This document shows, piece by piece, positions 33,791-46,738 of a stretch of DNA of 64,000 nt (its first letter is position 1; every line of letters begins with the position of its first letter). The stretch spans positions 1 to 64,000 of the forward strand of contig JAWPGT010000006.1 in NCBI GenBank assembly GCA_034638255.1. The letters run 5' to 3'. The notes under the pieces are model-generated. The model saw only the letters and a list, made by a program, of their open reading frames with translations. It ran no database searches and was not told the origin of the DNA. This stretch comes from Coprinus comatus. Its lineage: Eukaryota; Basidiomycota; Agaricomycetes; Agaricales; Agaricaceae. The translations under genes were made by a program, and so were the position numbers.

Positions 33791-34250
33791 TGACGAAACA
33801 GATAACTAATACTGGAGCTGGGGAAATGCAGACTTCTAAGCATAAGTGGAGTCTCATACTTAGTTTGACGTTAGGTCATAGCAATGTCATAGTGATGTCA
33901 TCGGGGAATAGTATGTCAGGCGGAGTCGTCCATGATGGTGTTGTCATTGGGAATGAGTTCGGGGAAGATGGCGAACAAGTCTTCCGCAGTGGTGGTGGTA
34001 CGGGCCGGTGGTTTGGGTGGACTCGTAACACCATCCCAGTGCATGGAATATTGAATTTCTTTCTCCAGTATTGCAAACCCGTTATCTTAAACTTACAACT
34101 TGTAGGGCATTATAACATCAAATACCCAGAGTGCAAGTGACTTGGTTGGAATAAAGTGTAAGCGCAGGACCGTAGAGGACGACGAGGCGAGCACGATGAC
34201 AAAGGAATGGAAGGAAACAGTTAAGAAATGACTGAGATATAACACAAACA

Positions 34251-34347
34251 CTGCAGACACTTGTATTAGACTAGAACATACAATAACTTCTTAATTACTC
34301 ACCTGCAGACACTTGTATTAGACTAGAGAGTCTTCATGTGTCTGCAG
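34251..34347. repeat. 25-bp direct repeat and a small inverted repeat
   Basis: CTGCAGACACTTGTATTAG (extending to CTAGA) occurs at 34251 and again at 34303, 52 bp apart. The second copy starts a near-palindrome: CCTGCAGACAC at 34302 faces GTGTCTGCAGG ending at 34347. A hairpin or a transposon footprint are both possible. Confidence 0.5.
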
Positions 34348-36049
34348 GACGCTTCAGTAACGTGTGACGTGACATTGTGATGTCACAGAAAGCGGAAATA
34401 ATCTACAAGTCCAGAACTCCAAAGAGAATATCCAACCACAACTCTTCTAACCTCAACCAACAATAAGTACTGACCTTGGGGACTGTCTAGAGCATTCCTG
34501 ACATAAAGGTGAATACAATGTTGGATAATAATAGTTTGCCTCGTGTATTATCAACAGCTTTTGTAACTTTGTGTTATGATTAATGTGCACATCACAGATG
34601 TGTATGTTCCATAAGTAGTATGTGTTTCCAACTGAAGTTTCTGTTTCTTCTGACTAGGAAGTTTGAGAGTTGAAAATCTATAAATACAGCAAAAGTCCAA
34701 GTGCTGCATTCAACGAGGCTGCATTCTTTCTTTAAGTCTCGTGGTGAGTGTGGGTATCGGAGACATGATGAGCGATGATCGGTGATCACTCACAGCCATG
34801 AAAGAAAAAATTGGTATGTGTGTAGGTCGTATGTAGGTTTTAGGGTAGAGCAGTGTGGGGGGCACTAATGACAGCAGTGTACCCTCTGGACAAGCACATT
34901 CTGATATCTGGTCTTGAACGTATAGTTTTTAATCTGGCAACACAATGATATGAAATCTTGGTCCGGTATTGGACAAGTAGGACACGGCCCATGATGATAA
35001 GATAGGGGGTTTGAGATCTCCTTCTGGCATGTAGCACGTATATTCTCTTAATCTAACTCTGCCCAGCATCATCGAATGAATGATCAAACCGATTACTGAC
35101 AGGTTCATTCTACACATATCACTCCAAGTTCCCAGTCATATGAACAACTTTCTTCTAATAAACAATGTTGTGGATGCAATTAAGTATGTATGCTGGGGTA
35201 TCTCCATAGAAAAGGCATGGTTGTTCTTTTTGTGGCTATTTACATACTCGCTGGAATGGAAGTCTTAGGGTCTTCTCCCGATATGCAAGTACCATCATTA
35301 TCCAGAAGTTCGGAATTCCCGTTTTCCTCCTCGCTCGAGGCAAGTTTGCACCTGAAAACTGGTATGCTTATCATTTACACTATTCTAAATACCATCATAT
35401 CATTTTTTTGTGGGAAGAAAAGCGATTTTTTGAAGCAAATTTTGGAGGGTTGTCACGCCTGCCGAAGCCTTGCCATGTCGGACATTGAATATTGATGAGG
35501 TATTGATTGCACATCATATAGTATTGAGCATCCGCGGTCGTGTTAAGTGGAGTTTGAAACTATCACGTGACATTCCGAACTTCAGGTGATTCCGAACTTC
35601 TGGGTAACGATAGTATATATAGATTATGATTCGGAATTCTCCAGTGGTTGAATGTTATGGTTATAATTAAAACGTCTAACTCTATTTAGAAAAGGGATTT
35701 AAAAAAGGAATGCTCAAGATGAAAACAATAACGATATGCACGGACTAAGTACTATAATTAATTGACCTGGATCGTGGTTCCATGGATATGTACTAATTTA
35801 CTTAACACCAGTAGGCATTAGTACCTGGTTAGAAACGTCAAAAGTCAAAGTGGTATTCTATTTCGCCGAGTCGATACGGGTCCGAATGCAATTTTTTTTT
35901 CCAAATCAGACGTCGAAGACTGATTAATGATTGTTGTATTGTTGATGTTGTAATATTGAATGTCAGTATGTTAACTTTGAGTATTAACATCAGTCAAAAA
36001 AGAAAAAAGAAAGAATCAAGAGTCCATCCAATCGAAAAACTAAACTAAA

Positions 36050-39000
36050 CTACAGCTGAATCTCTTCAATAACGCCACTCAACACCTCACCAAGTTTGAC
36101 AACACCCATCAACTCTCCCTTCCCATCTCCACTTCCACTTCCATTTTCTTTTCCACAGACATCAAGGAACTCTCTATATCCTTCTACTACCCTTTCTCTG
36201 ACATGATGTATCAATATTCCTACAGTCCCTCCTCCGCCTGAATCAGACGAATCAAGGTACAATCTCATCTTCATCAACGCATTGCGTAGATCTCTGGTAC
36301 ATGATTCTTGGAAAAGATCATCCGTTTGTTTTGCTGGTAAACGTGTCGTTGTTAAACCGGACATTGAAGTCGAAGTAGTTGAAGGAGGGTTATTGAGATT
36401 CATTGGGTGTGGGATTGGATGGGTCGAAGATATCTCCGTATGTCCAAGCCATGGATATAAGACCCTACAACCAATAGTCGTAGATTCAAAAATAACATTT
36501 TCACAAGCTTTTCTAAGCGCTTGATCTATGTTCTGTTACACAAGCGGTTAGGAGATAAAATGAGGAATAAAAATATTAAGCTTGAGAAAACTTACATATT
36601 GCAGATCACCTCTACCTCCATGTACCCCGGATCCACTAACTCCAAGTGTACTGAATAGGCTTTCTGGGAGGGGTAATAGCCCGGAAGTGCGACTCAACAA
36701 GTTTGCTATGGTATCTGCACAAGACGTAAAAATCAATACTTCGCCGACTGAGAATTCAACATGCGTACCGGTGACACCGCCGTATCTACCAACAGCAGAA
36801 ATGGAACTATTATTTCCACCGGTAGGGCCACCCACACCATTACCGCCAAGTTCGAAGCCAGCCACTACCTCTTTCAAAATCAAAAGATGTCTCAACAAGA
36901 ACAATTCGCCATCTAGTATACCAGCGGAACCCTTTTGCGCTTTAAGGTTCTCACTGGCGGCTATAAGAGACTGATGGCAAAGTTGAATAGCTTCTTGTGC
37001 TATATCCTCAAATATTGCCGGCTATATTTACCAGACGAGATTTAAAATATATGGAATTGATAGAAAAATAATAGACTAACCTGGACAAAGTCTCGTAGTT
37101 GCTCGAGAACCCATACCATCTTCTTCACTGTCGGGTACCAACTTTCTCTATCTCTCAAAAGACTCCCTTTCGGCAATCCACCTAGTGTAACTTGACTCAC
37201 ACTCGCCTTATCTTGAATTTTAAACGGATTAGCATTGCCTCCCTTGTTTTTGTGCGCTTCTAATCACAAATTCCCGGTAAATGTAATAAAATCACCAATA
37301 GGAAAAAGCATACACACCAATCAAAACTTCCGGCCATCGTAAATCTTCAGGTTTAGGAACATAATATCTAACTTCTCCTTGAATCACTGACTGGGCTTTA
37401 AAGAACAGCCTCGTTTGAGCATCTTGCAAAACCATCTGTAGCAATCGACTTATGTGTAACCGTCCTAATCGTCGTTTACCAGCTCCCTGTTTATTCTTGG
37501 CAGAATCGAGATCAACAGTAAGTTCACTGTCTTCTGAAACATCAGAATCTGAAGCCTCAGAATCATCCGGGGTCTGAGCGGGTGTATTTGAAGAAGAGGT
37601 AACAAATGAAGATGAATCGAGGACCATGAGTGCTTGTAGGACCGTGCAAACTTCACATAGTGCTGTGAGCCGTGGTTCATGTAGAATTCGAGGTCGTAAA
37701 TCGTCATAAAGTATGTCGCATAATTTCTCCAGATACTGACTTGGAGAGATATTTTCAGTTTTGGTGAGGTACAATTAAGGAGATCGTACGTACTAGAGTT
37801 CTTCTTCAGCAGTGCTAAAAAAGGTACGATAGAGATTGAATTCATCAGTACAAAGTTGCTTGAGGAAACTACATCCTGCTCTTGTCTGAAGTGATACGCA
37901 TATAGTCAGTATATTTCTTGAAGCATGCTCATACCACCATATTTACCAGTTCGACCAACTCTCCTCGTACCACATCCAATCCTTTGATCTCTTCTTGGAT
38001 CCATCCCGCAAGCAAGCTTCTGCGAGCAGCAAAATATGCACTATAACATTCACTCAAAAGAGAAGATAGATCATCCGGATATGTAGCTGCACGGCGCTCA
38101 AGTTCCCGCAACAATGGATGTACTTTCGGAGCAACAGATGAAAACCGGGTATATAAAAGGTGGTGTTGAGTCGTTTGTGACAGGTCCTGGTCGGCTAAAG
38201 TCAGTAATCGTTAAAGGCTTGAAGGATGTGGCTTACCTTGTCGGATAATCGTTTGGATATATCTGCAGTAAGGGCCCTCAGAGAACCCACGAAGAACATC
38301 TTTATCAGAGTCATCGCACGAGTCATACATTGCTGGAAGCGCATGAGGTATACTTCGGCCTCGCGGTAGTGCCTCTGTGCAAGTTAGCATCATATATGAG
38401 AGTGAAAGAATGTTATTTACATGAGCCTTCAGGAAAGCAATGCATATATCCACTCGTTCGACCATGTATAAGAAATCTGCTTCGAAAATCAAGGATTCGC
38501 CTGGGTGATTCAGCATCCGTGTAGCACGCTCGAGCTCTTGGAAATATTCCAGATGCTCTCCAATGGTCTCCATGACCTCCAAAAGCTTTTTCTGCGAGGT
38601 GGTCGTCACTACTAGCACATGGCGGGCTATCGTGATAATTGCTCACCCTCTCTTCCACCACTCGCTCACAACCTTCCTTAACAACCCGTCCATTCTCCTC
38701 AACTCTCCACCATTCCTCGTACATGTCCCCCAGAGTGGTGTCAACCTCTTCAATTGTTCTGATAAGTCCCTCACAAACTTCTAGATGATCCTTGAGTGAT
38801 GCGACGTGTGTGCGGAAATGTGCTTCTTGACTATGGGCCACAGAGCGATCTATCAGTGCAAACCAGTCATAAAATTGTTCTGGTGATTGTATGGGTGCTT
38901 TTGGGTGTAGGGCATGAGTTTGTGTATGCCTCGTTGGTGGCATTGCATTAGATGGTGTTCCAGGACGAGATGGAGAAGCATGAGATAGAGAAGACAATTT

Positions 39001-39272
39001 CAGATGAGTCAATGGCGTTCCTGGACGAGAGCTTTGAGGACCAACGTCTTCCTGAGTCAAAAACTGTACTAAAAATTCAATGGTAATAAACGACTTGAGC
39101 ATACAGTCCCACATACGCGCAATGGCAAAGGTATTTGCTCAACTGCTGCCTTGATAGCATTGATACTTTTGATTTCGAGATCTCCAAGAGGTGCTCTATC
39201 TTCCCATTCTTCCGCGCTAATAGGTCTACGCGTTGGAGGTGGTCGTCGTTGGGGAGGACGTGAAGAGGCCAT
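36050..39272 (-). CDS. COG3: COG complex subunit 3 (Sec34)
   Basis: Ten exons (minus): 39272-39117, 39063-38647, 38591-38421, 38374-38237, 38186-37935, 37885-37794, 37739-37318, 37259-37081, 37021-36596, 36532-36050, giving 911 aa with every phase consistent. The Sec34 N-terminal domain is clear: EYFQELERATRMLNHPG, FLYMVERVDICIAFLKAH, HYREAEVYLMRFQQCMTRAM, LIKMFFVGSLRALTADISKR, and later LVNMVTRAGCSFLKQLCTDE. The first ~100 residues and a block near 430-470 (SDSDVSEDSE) are disordered. The C-terminal third is helical, as in other COG3 proteins. Known role: conserved oligomeric Golgi complex, tethering vesicles for retrograde traffic within the Golgi. Length fits fungal COG3, and nothing suggests damage. 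Fungal alias: SEC34/GRD20. Confidence 0.85.
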
Positions 39273-40988
39273 TTGCCACAACAAGTAATACCGTTTTTTG
39301 TATATGGAAACCAATGCTGGTCACACCGTGGGAGTTACATTGATGCCATTACACATGTAAGCACTAAAATTAAATCCATTATCCGGTACTAAATTGGGAG
39401 TTCAGAGTTCCTGGATATGTTGTTAGAAAAGAAAGCAGAAGTGGAAGTGAGATAGAGAAGGAGAATCTATGGGTGTTGTCAGACTTGAGTGCCAGCGTAA
39501 TGGGAGAGGAAGTTCAGGCGATCCGAGCCGTGAATGCTCCGAAGAAGTTCAATGGTATGTCGATCAGCCTTCGATGTCGGATTCGGAATAATTAATCTCG
39601 TGCTGGCTAGAGACGAACCGTACTTACCGAGTCGGAGAAGTTGATCCACAATCGTCCTAGTTACTGGCATTAAGTAAATGAAACCCCCTTGTATTAGGAC
39701 AACCTCGCTGTGCTCAAACGACGCGAGGCACCTAAGTAATTGGATTACCCAAACCGTTTCCATTTCTACGATTTCATTTTTGCGGACTGGGGTAAAATGT
39801 CATTTATAGTTTACTATTCGGTCCCAAGTAGAGTACAACTTATTTTATTAGTGAGAAATTGAAACATATATACAGTACAGTACCGTACATGATTGTACAC
39901 AACATTTTCTAGAAAACCGGGTCAATGTGGAAGGGTGAAGTTAGAGCTAGGATTTTCAATACCATTTGTAAAATCTCAAGTCGCCAACTACATAAGTTAT
40001 GACATATCTCGGGAGAAGAGATCAATCCATTCCAAAGTATGCACATAAATACTCGATCCAGTACCCTAGACAAGTTAGTCTGGTCCGGAAATGATATTTC
40101 TCACGCTGAGACAGAGACGTTGATGCAATCATATGACCATCAATCCATCATGATAAATTATTGTCAGTGGCAGGATATATATACTACACAGTCTACATGA
40201 CTTTTTCCTTGGAAGAAAAATTTGTATACAGTCACACACAGGGCTAGTTCTACTATATGGTGGACCTAATAAGTGGACCTAATAACTACAAATACTGAGT
40301 AGCCAATCTTAAACGCGGCTTAAGATATTTGATGGAGTCAATCATTACTTGATGGCCGACGATGGCCGTGGATGACCTTTGATGTGACTTTGACAGTCAC
40401 CATCACTCCGTTCCCAGATCAAGACAGGTGCCAAGAAAAACATAACTTCCAAGGCTCAAGTACACTTGCTAAAACAGCTTGACTATGAATAAACTCAAAT
40501 TTAACTGACAATATTCATACGGATATGGGACCAAGGTGATTACACCGCGGCACAGTGCCCACAACACCATTTAAATCCCATTGTATAGAGTGCTAAGAAG
40601 GACTCGTGCTCATTATAAGTACGTAAAAATGAAGGAAAGAAGAAGACAACCAGCGATGATGACGGGGCCGGATTGAGACGGTACTCGAAGGAGATCTCTG
40701 ATTTCCGTTCACTTGGCACGTTGGTGGGGAATATTTCAGACTCTCGCTCTGCTAGGTTGCGGAGTATGGACTGAAAGCCCATTCCTCTTCAAGCACAACA
40801 GGTAATATTATGAAAACATGTTTGAAATTGCCTCTTCATTGTTCAGAAAGGAAACGTACTACTTAGTGGAGCTCGGACAGTCGATCGTTTGATCCGTTGA
40901 TTACAACCCGGATCAATTGACATTCCGTTCCGGAGTTGGGCGAAAAAAGCTATTTAGATCCCGATATACAACAATTACTAAATGGTAT
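39273..40988. other. Intergenic with one doubtful short frame
   Basis: The minus-strand frame at 39479-39763 (94 aa, with FEHSEVVLIQGGFIYLMPVT) starts with ATG 210 bp upstream of COG3. It contains possible splice sites (an AG near 39733, GTAAGT near 39630), so it could be part of a small spliced gene, but I cannot assign it. A second minus frame at 40540-40782 (80 aa) has no family signal. Confidence 0.4.
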
Positions 40989-41581
40989 CTAAGCAAGATG
41001 AAGAACACTACCAGATCCAGGAACAGAACTCTCCAATCCCCAGACTTCCACATTTCCTAGGAAAAGGTCACATCCCAAAGGACCCATCCTTCCCAAATCT
41101 ATTCCAGCTAGAAATGAATTCCATCTTTCCAATCCTTCCTGACCAACTCTACTCTGATACACCCGCTTGATTTCTTCCTGGCGTGGATGCGGTAACTGGG
41201 CGTATAGATCGTGCAACAGGGGCGCTTGTATCATCTCTTGCAGAAACAACACTACGTCTACGGCACATACTTCCCGAGTATGGGAGTTTGTTGGAGAAAC
41301 CAGGGCACCCATTAACCACTTTGGCGAATGGATGTGGATTGGTAAAGTCATTGTATGGCTCCAAAGTTCGAGATAATGAGATAATTGTACTTGGTCCTCC
41401 AGTCGAATGGGAAAGAAATCGCGATTTTCATAATTCCCGGATGGTGAAGTTTTTGTGAGGGATGGGAGAGGTATGGTTGATAGGTACGGTGCATTTAGAA
41501 GTTTCTAAGAAGTAGTCAGCATTTATCTTATTTAAAGTGTTAAGAGTTGGAAAATACCTGTATTGGCGTTGCATCACTCAT
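40989..41581 (-). CDS. DUF6699-like protein, second copy
   Basis: Two exons (minus): 41581-41558 (MSDATPIQ) and 41504-40989, giving 179 aa. It aligns along its length with the gene at 31974-32768: PYLSTIPLPSL matches PWLQ..TVPLPS; LPIHIHSPKWLMGALVSP matches SIHIHTPEVHLGVLYP; then AVDVVLFLQEMIQAPL, HPRQEEIKRVYQSR and LGCDLFLGNVEVWGLE before the stop. Protein identity over the core is roughly 40% by eye. The N-terminal disordered leader is much shorter than in the first copy. Function is unknown. The frame and splice sites are intact, so it is probably expressed. Confidence 0.6.
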
Positions 41582-42728
41582 TGTCGGAGCTGGACTTAGA
41601 GAACCTTGACATTCTCGTGGAGATGAGAAAACCTGGCATGAATGAGTATATCTCTCAAGATACAACCTTCAATACATACACCAGGGATGTAGATGAAATC
41701 AGCCATAAGTTGGATGGAAGTGTACAACCGTCAGTGTGTAGGAAAAAGAATGAACTCCCTATTTATATGGAGGGTCATTTCATCCCAACAACGGCCAGGT
41801 ATATTTCGAATCTTGAGATTCCCAGAATCCATTCCGCTCGGAGTCACAGGCTAGTTCTCTGTGACATAACGACATCTCCAGAAACCTGCTTGATTTTGAA
41901 CCAGTTCTGCGAAGTTCTGTAATGATTCGTTTTTGTACCCGAATCAGAATGACGTCAATGTCATAACCCACAGCCCCCTGTATTTGGGTTCATCGATAGA
42001 CAAAATTTTATCGATTTCTTTAAGCTAAACTTGAATGGGATCTTAATGGATGTTGTGGAGTTATAAGGACTCTCAAGGCTCAGGTGTTCAAGGCTATACA
42101 AAGAAAGGACGAAACGTTACACACTACCTTCTCTTATCACTAACATCCAGAAATGTGTTGTAAGAAGGGACTTCATGTCTTATATCAAGAAATCGTTTTC
42201 TCTCCCACTTCATACCTTACGGCGCAAGTACTGGTGTACTAAAAAGTATGTTGACTGGGTATTGACTGCAAAGTCGCTCGTCGGTCGCACCACTTCGTAT
42301 ACGATGTACCACCTACCTGTTTGGCGCTGAGACTCGGGACTACGGCGGACATAATTTGATGTTAATTGTAATTGATTTAGAGTGGGCTGGGTGTGGGTGT
42401 CTGGCATCTCTATTCTATCTGTGATGACAGGCCTGAATGTCACACGTATGGTAAGAGAATTGTTCAAACAAGGCTGTCACTGAAAATATTGATCGACAAC
42501 CGGTAACCAAAAAGTATATCGTCGACAATGCTTTACTTATGGGGCCAATGCCACACTATTACTTACAGGTGACAAGCAGCTTGTACCTATATTACCTACC
42601 TACTTGCAAAATTGTGTACGCAAAACGAGTCCAAAGAAATAATTCAGAGTCCAATCAATGAAGTCCAAAGATGCAAAATAAAAGTCCAAAACCAAACAAC
42701 CTAAGCGAGCAACCCCAAAGGAAACAGC
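41582..42728. other. Intergenic, no gene seen
   Basis: A plus-strand open stretch to 41922 (up to 119 aa) overlaps the first exon of the DUF6699-like gene and has no recognisable domain. I treat it as chance. 41930-42720 shows nothing. Confidence 0.5.
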
Positions 42729-43348
42729 TCACAGATTCTGGAAAGCACGAACAGCATTATTACTAACATCAACATCCTGTCCGGCGGTGGCGCCATCATC
42801 ATTCTCAGCCTGCTTAACCACCTCATCGGATTGAGCGAACAAAATTTGGAATGCTCCGCTGTAGTTTCCAGAGTCACCGAACAAGACAATCTGGTAGTCG
42901 TTTGCTTCTTCATTAACATTAGGCACGACAACTTCAACTCGTCCATCCATGATGTCAAAGTTTTCCGCAATCGGGTGTTCTATTTTATAATGAGAACATG
43001 TTGTTATAATGAATGACATGTAGAGATAAGTACGTACCATAGTCCAAGTATCCTCCCTTAGCGAGAACGACCTTGCCTTTCTTGTTGGTAATATGCCGAG
43101 GGGGGCGGGATATATCCCTAAACAAGGCATTAACGTTCAAGATCGATTAAAATAAAAACATATGTAATGACTAACCAGGTGACAACTTGCGTGCTTCCAA
43201 CAACCCACACATCATTCTCAACAGGAGTCAAGATAGGGGGAATGAAGACATCCATGGGAGCAGCGTTCACACTGGTAAAGCCAGCAAGGAGTCCAAGGGC
43301 AGCAACAAGGGTAATAGGAGCGAAGGATTTCATCTTTGAGAACAACAT
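42729..43348 (-). CDS. Kre9/Knh1-family secreted cell-wall protein
   Basis: Three exons (minus): 43348-43176, 43117-43038, 42979-42729, giving 167 aa. A signal peptide is visible (MKSFAPITLVAALGLLAGF then SVNAAP); starting at the second Met (codon 6) would also work. The mature part has the family pattern: DVFIPPILTPVENDVWVVGS, QVVTWDISRPPRHITN, KGKVVLAKGGYLD, EHPIAENFDIMDGRVEVVVP and YQIVLFGDSGNYSGAFQI (PF10342 region). The usual Ser/Thr-rich GPI-anchor tail is missing; the protein ends in a short acidic tail. Known for the family: linked to beta-1,6-glucan and cell-wall assembly. Inference: a short secreted, unanchored form. Intact. Confidence 0.75.
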
Positions 43349-45280
43349 CTTCGAATATTCAGTCAGAAATTAAGTATTGAGTAATGAGCGAGGGTTGAGC
43401 TAGGAGGCGTCAAAAGGGCAATTAGGTGAGAGGAGGAGTGAATGGGAGAATGAAGGAAGGTGGAGAGAACCTTTTTAAAGAGCGCTTTTGTTGTGGCTTT
43501 GTTATCATCACGAGAAGGCACGTTGGTGTGGAAACGTACGCTAGCCACGTCTAGGCTGTCCAGGGTGATTCCCGTAATCTTGCTAAGGTAAGTCCTTCAC
43601 CTCAAACGAATTAAAACTGGGCATGCGGGTAATAAACATCAAATAAACATCCTCAACCGAGGCCTGACCTGTTAGATTTGGGGTACATTATGATGCCCAG
43701 TGTAGGTTGCAACGATCACCAGAAGCAGAAGCTCAAACGAAAGCTCCGTGAATAGACGGGGAGTGGAGCTAAAGAATCAAACTAAACCATTCTCAGAAAT
43801 GATGCTCCATCATTGTCCGAGTCGACCCTCACGATATGCTTTTATATTTCACAAGCATCAAGTCAAAAGACAAATGAAAGGTAATATGCAAGTACATAGC
43901 TGACAAGCGGGAGATCGACCATACGAGGAATGAAGTAGAAGTCGGCTTCAGATTTACGTGTAGCCTCGGCGAGCGTCCTTTCATTTATACAGCCGCACTA
44001 TTCGAAAACAACATCTGCAAAATACTCACAGCTGGTATTGTCACAAGGGATTGTCGCACCCACGTAGTTGTACCACTCCAATGTGGCGATCTTCAATGTA
44101 GGTGATCTTCGAAGCGCTTCGTAACGTTAACCCGTGCCCATGAGTGTAAGGGTCGGTGAATTCAATACCCGCTCAGATACTCATGCAAGCTGACTGGATA
44201 AATAGGATAAATATGGTACATAAGTACGATTAAGCAAAAAAAAAAAAGGCCTTCCTCTTAATTTCCTAGGATTGAAACCCTGTTTCATTTTCACGCACGC
44301 GGGGTGAATAGGACAGTAATGAATGCTTCGACTTGGTTTTTCAACTACGAGGAACGGAAATTGGACACGCTGTGAGAGACTCCTTTACTTTATCTATTAA
44401 TACACGCAGTACAGCTAAGGCGTACACCTACATACTTATATTTACACAACAACAAAAAAGTTTACCAACAAAGCGACATTTGTGCTTGTAGTTTAATACC
44501 CATGCAATCACCATTTCGATTACAGTTTGTAATTAGTACATCTCCAAGCATGAAGGGTTTGTAAGGAAAATTAAAGAGAATCTGCAATTAAAAACACGTG
44601 GCATTCTGTTTGTCCTCTACTATCTAAGGCCCCTGGTTGACATCATGGACCACTCTTACACCTTCGGATAATGCTTGCAGTAGCATTACAATCCGCCAAT
44701 AAACCTTCGAGCGCTTCTCCTGATCTGTTTTATCCCATATACTGAGCCTCATCATGGACCTACACATCTTATAGGTATCACTAAAATTTAGTTTAAAATT
44801 GGGGACTGTGAGGGCGCTCATTCAGATATAGAGGTGATACCGAATGCTGTTAAATTATGTTATGAATGGGTGATTTGCTTGCTCTTTTGGACCTGTACTC
44901 ATCTACAACGCATCGAGCCACTTCAACATTTCAAACCCGTCTTCATTGGAAGATCGACATCCTACGATAGTACAATTGCACTACCATTACAAACTATTCA
45001 TGTTTCACGTTAAAGTCACCTTTTTTTTTATCAATCATCTCAGCATACAACACTAGTAGTGATGATATCTCAACTGAAGAATTGAACACCTTTAGAGAAG
45101 GTGGGTTGATTGAGTCGCTGTTTTTCCTTTCTCTTATAACTATGCCATAGAAAGGGCCTGTAACTCGCCTAGTTTTTCTACCTACTACCTAGAGTTGGTC
45201 TCACGTTAACCTCCGACAATTTGTTTTAACACTTCGTAACTACTTGTTCCGTCGTCAGAGAGCAGGTAAAGCCTCACCCA
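43349..45280. other. Intergenic with weak exon-like debris
   Basis: No complete gene. A poly-A run lies at 44236-44247. The minus-strand debris at 43900-44110 is listed separately. A 65-aa minus frame at 44624-44821 has no family signal. Confidence 0.45.
43900..44110 (-). pseudogene. Orphan two-exon fragment, unknown protein
   Basis: On the minus strand LKIATLEWYNYVGATIPCDN is followed by a donor (GTGAGT) and, after ~50 nt ending in an AG, by TLAEATRKSEADFYFIPRMV and DLPLVS. Splice signals and sense are good, but no start, stop or neighbouring exons are found. The family is not recognised. Confidence 0.3.
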
Positions 45281-46738
45281 GTGAAAATCTTCAAGCTGGC
45301 ATGTACGGTTACTCCAGCAATTGAACAAACAACAACTAACACTCACATTGGATACACTTTTTCAGATTTAACTGACAATGAGTCGTGTGCTGTAAAATAT
45401 CTCGGTGTTACCCATTTATATATGATTACAGAAGTGATCAGTGAAGATAGAAAGGGGTTTACTGATTTCCGACAAGCTAGTGATTTTGTATCAGAGAAAC
45501 CTGAAGGACGGAGGTGAGTTGGTTACTTCGTTCAGATACACTTCCACTGTTTTTTATGCATCTTTACTTCTCTTCGATAAAGCTTACTTCAGTGGATGGT
45601 GTATTGGGCTCATGGTTGGGAAATCGATCTATCAGAATACAAAAACAAGATATCTCTCATTCCTCAAGAAATGGACAAGATTAAAGACGACGTACTTGAA
45701 GAGAATTATCGATTAGCGGATGAATATTTACATCATTATTCAGTCAGAGGAATCGAACTACTTTTACGATCTACAAGAACAACAGTGAATTATCATCATG
45801 TCTCAACTGAAATAATTTCACTCGCGAAAGAATATGTCACTATTGAAGTAGGGGGAATGGAATAAAACCTGCAAAGAATTGAATATGATATTGAAGATGC
45901 TTCAACTGTTTATGAGTCAATTATCAGTACTTCAGTTCCTGTAGACTTGAACGGGTGCGTACTTTTTTAAAAATTTGCTATTGATATACGTTCCTCTCAC
46001 ATTTTAGTACTGTAGCATCTACCGCCTATGTTATATCTTACATTGGAGCGTCATTTGGAGGTGTTGTATTATGCCGAGCGACGTATTGTCGATGGTGACG
46101 CATTTTGCTACATGATAACCACCCTTGGCTCCATATTTGATGCTGTTGAGGCTCGAATAAAGGGTTTACAAGGTAAGTCAAAAGCCGAAGCTATCGGTTA
46201 AGGAGATAACTGATACTATCTATCCTGCATGTTACTAGACATATGTACAAAAGCCAGATAATGATGACGAGGATGAAGATGATGATTTTAAGGGGATTGG
46301 AGTTTCATTTTTGGGAAAGATGAGAGTTTATGGAAGGAAAAGACGTTTGGTTACATATATTGAGAAACTAGAGAAAGGTGAAGATTATAAAGATGAGTAT
46401 TTTCATATAGTTCTACTTTTTGAAGCTGGTTATACGATACGGCTGCTCAAGAGGTTCATGGATGCAACGGAGATATTGACTAGTATTTGACTTAGATATG
46501 AAAGTGAAGAGGAAGTGAGAACTGCATACATTGAGACACTGGGTAACGAGAATGAGCATGAAAGAAAGATGAAAGGAGATTCTTAGGATGAAGAAGAAAC
46601 TAAAGTAGAGAGTGAAGGACAAGAAGATTTTTGGGAGGCTGAAGACTTGAATGAAGGAGATGCAGGCGTGATGGATGAAATGGAAGAACACGAACAACAA
46701 GATGAGTCATCGGAAGGTGACAATGATGAGGTCACTTG
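45281..46738 (+). pseudogene. Degenerate gene of unknown family with acidic tail
   Basis: Readable pieces with fungal-type splice sites: a first part ending in VSEKPEGRR before GTGAGT at 45514; HGWEIDLSEYKNKISLIPQE and EYLHHYSVRGIELLLRSTRT (45600-45865, ends in TAA); then RHLEVLYYAERRIVDGDAFC and MITTLGSIFDAVEARIKG (46050-46170); then FKGIGVSFLGKMRVYGRK. After 46240 one frame continues through TGA (46488-46490) and TAG (46585-46587) into a strongly acidic tail ending in TGA at 46738. Two in-frame stops and several frame changes mark it as a pseudogene. I do not recognise the family. Confidence 0.45.

Larger units (their letters stand above)
32769..36049. other. Long intergenic region, no gene seen
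   Basis: Open frames such as 33700-34140 overlap a tandem repeat and have no recognisable domain, so I do not call them. Small repeats at 33685-33790 and 34251-34347 are listed separately. 35090-35500 contains a hydrophobic frame with no start or splice context. The region may be old transposon debris. Confidence 0.5.

Noticed and set aside
33700..34140. 146-codon plus-strand open frame
   Set aside because: It begins inside an imperfect tandem repeat, has no recognisable domain, and its opposite strand is equally open; treated as chance.
41563..41922. 119-codon plus-strand open frame
   Set aside because: It overlaps the first exon and promoter of the DUF6699-like gene and shows no domain.
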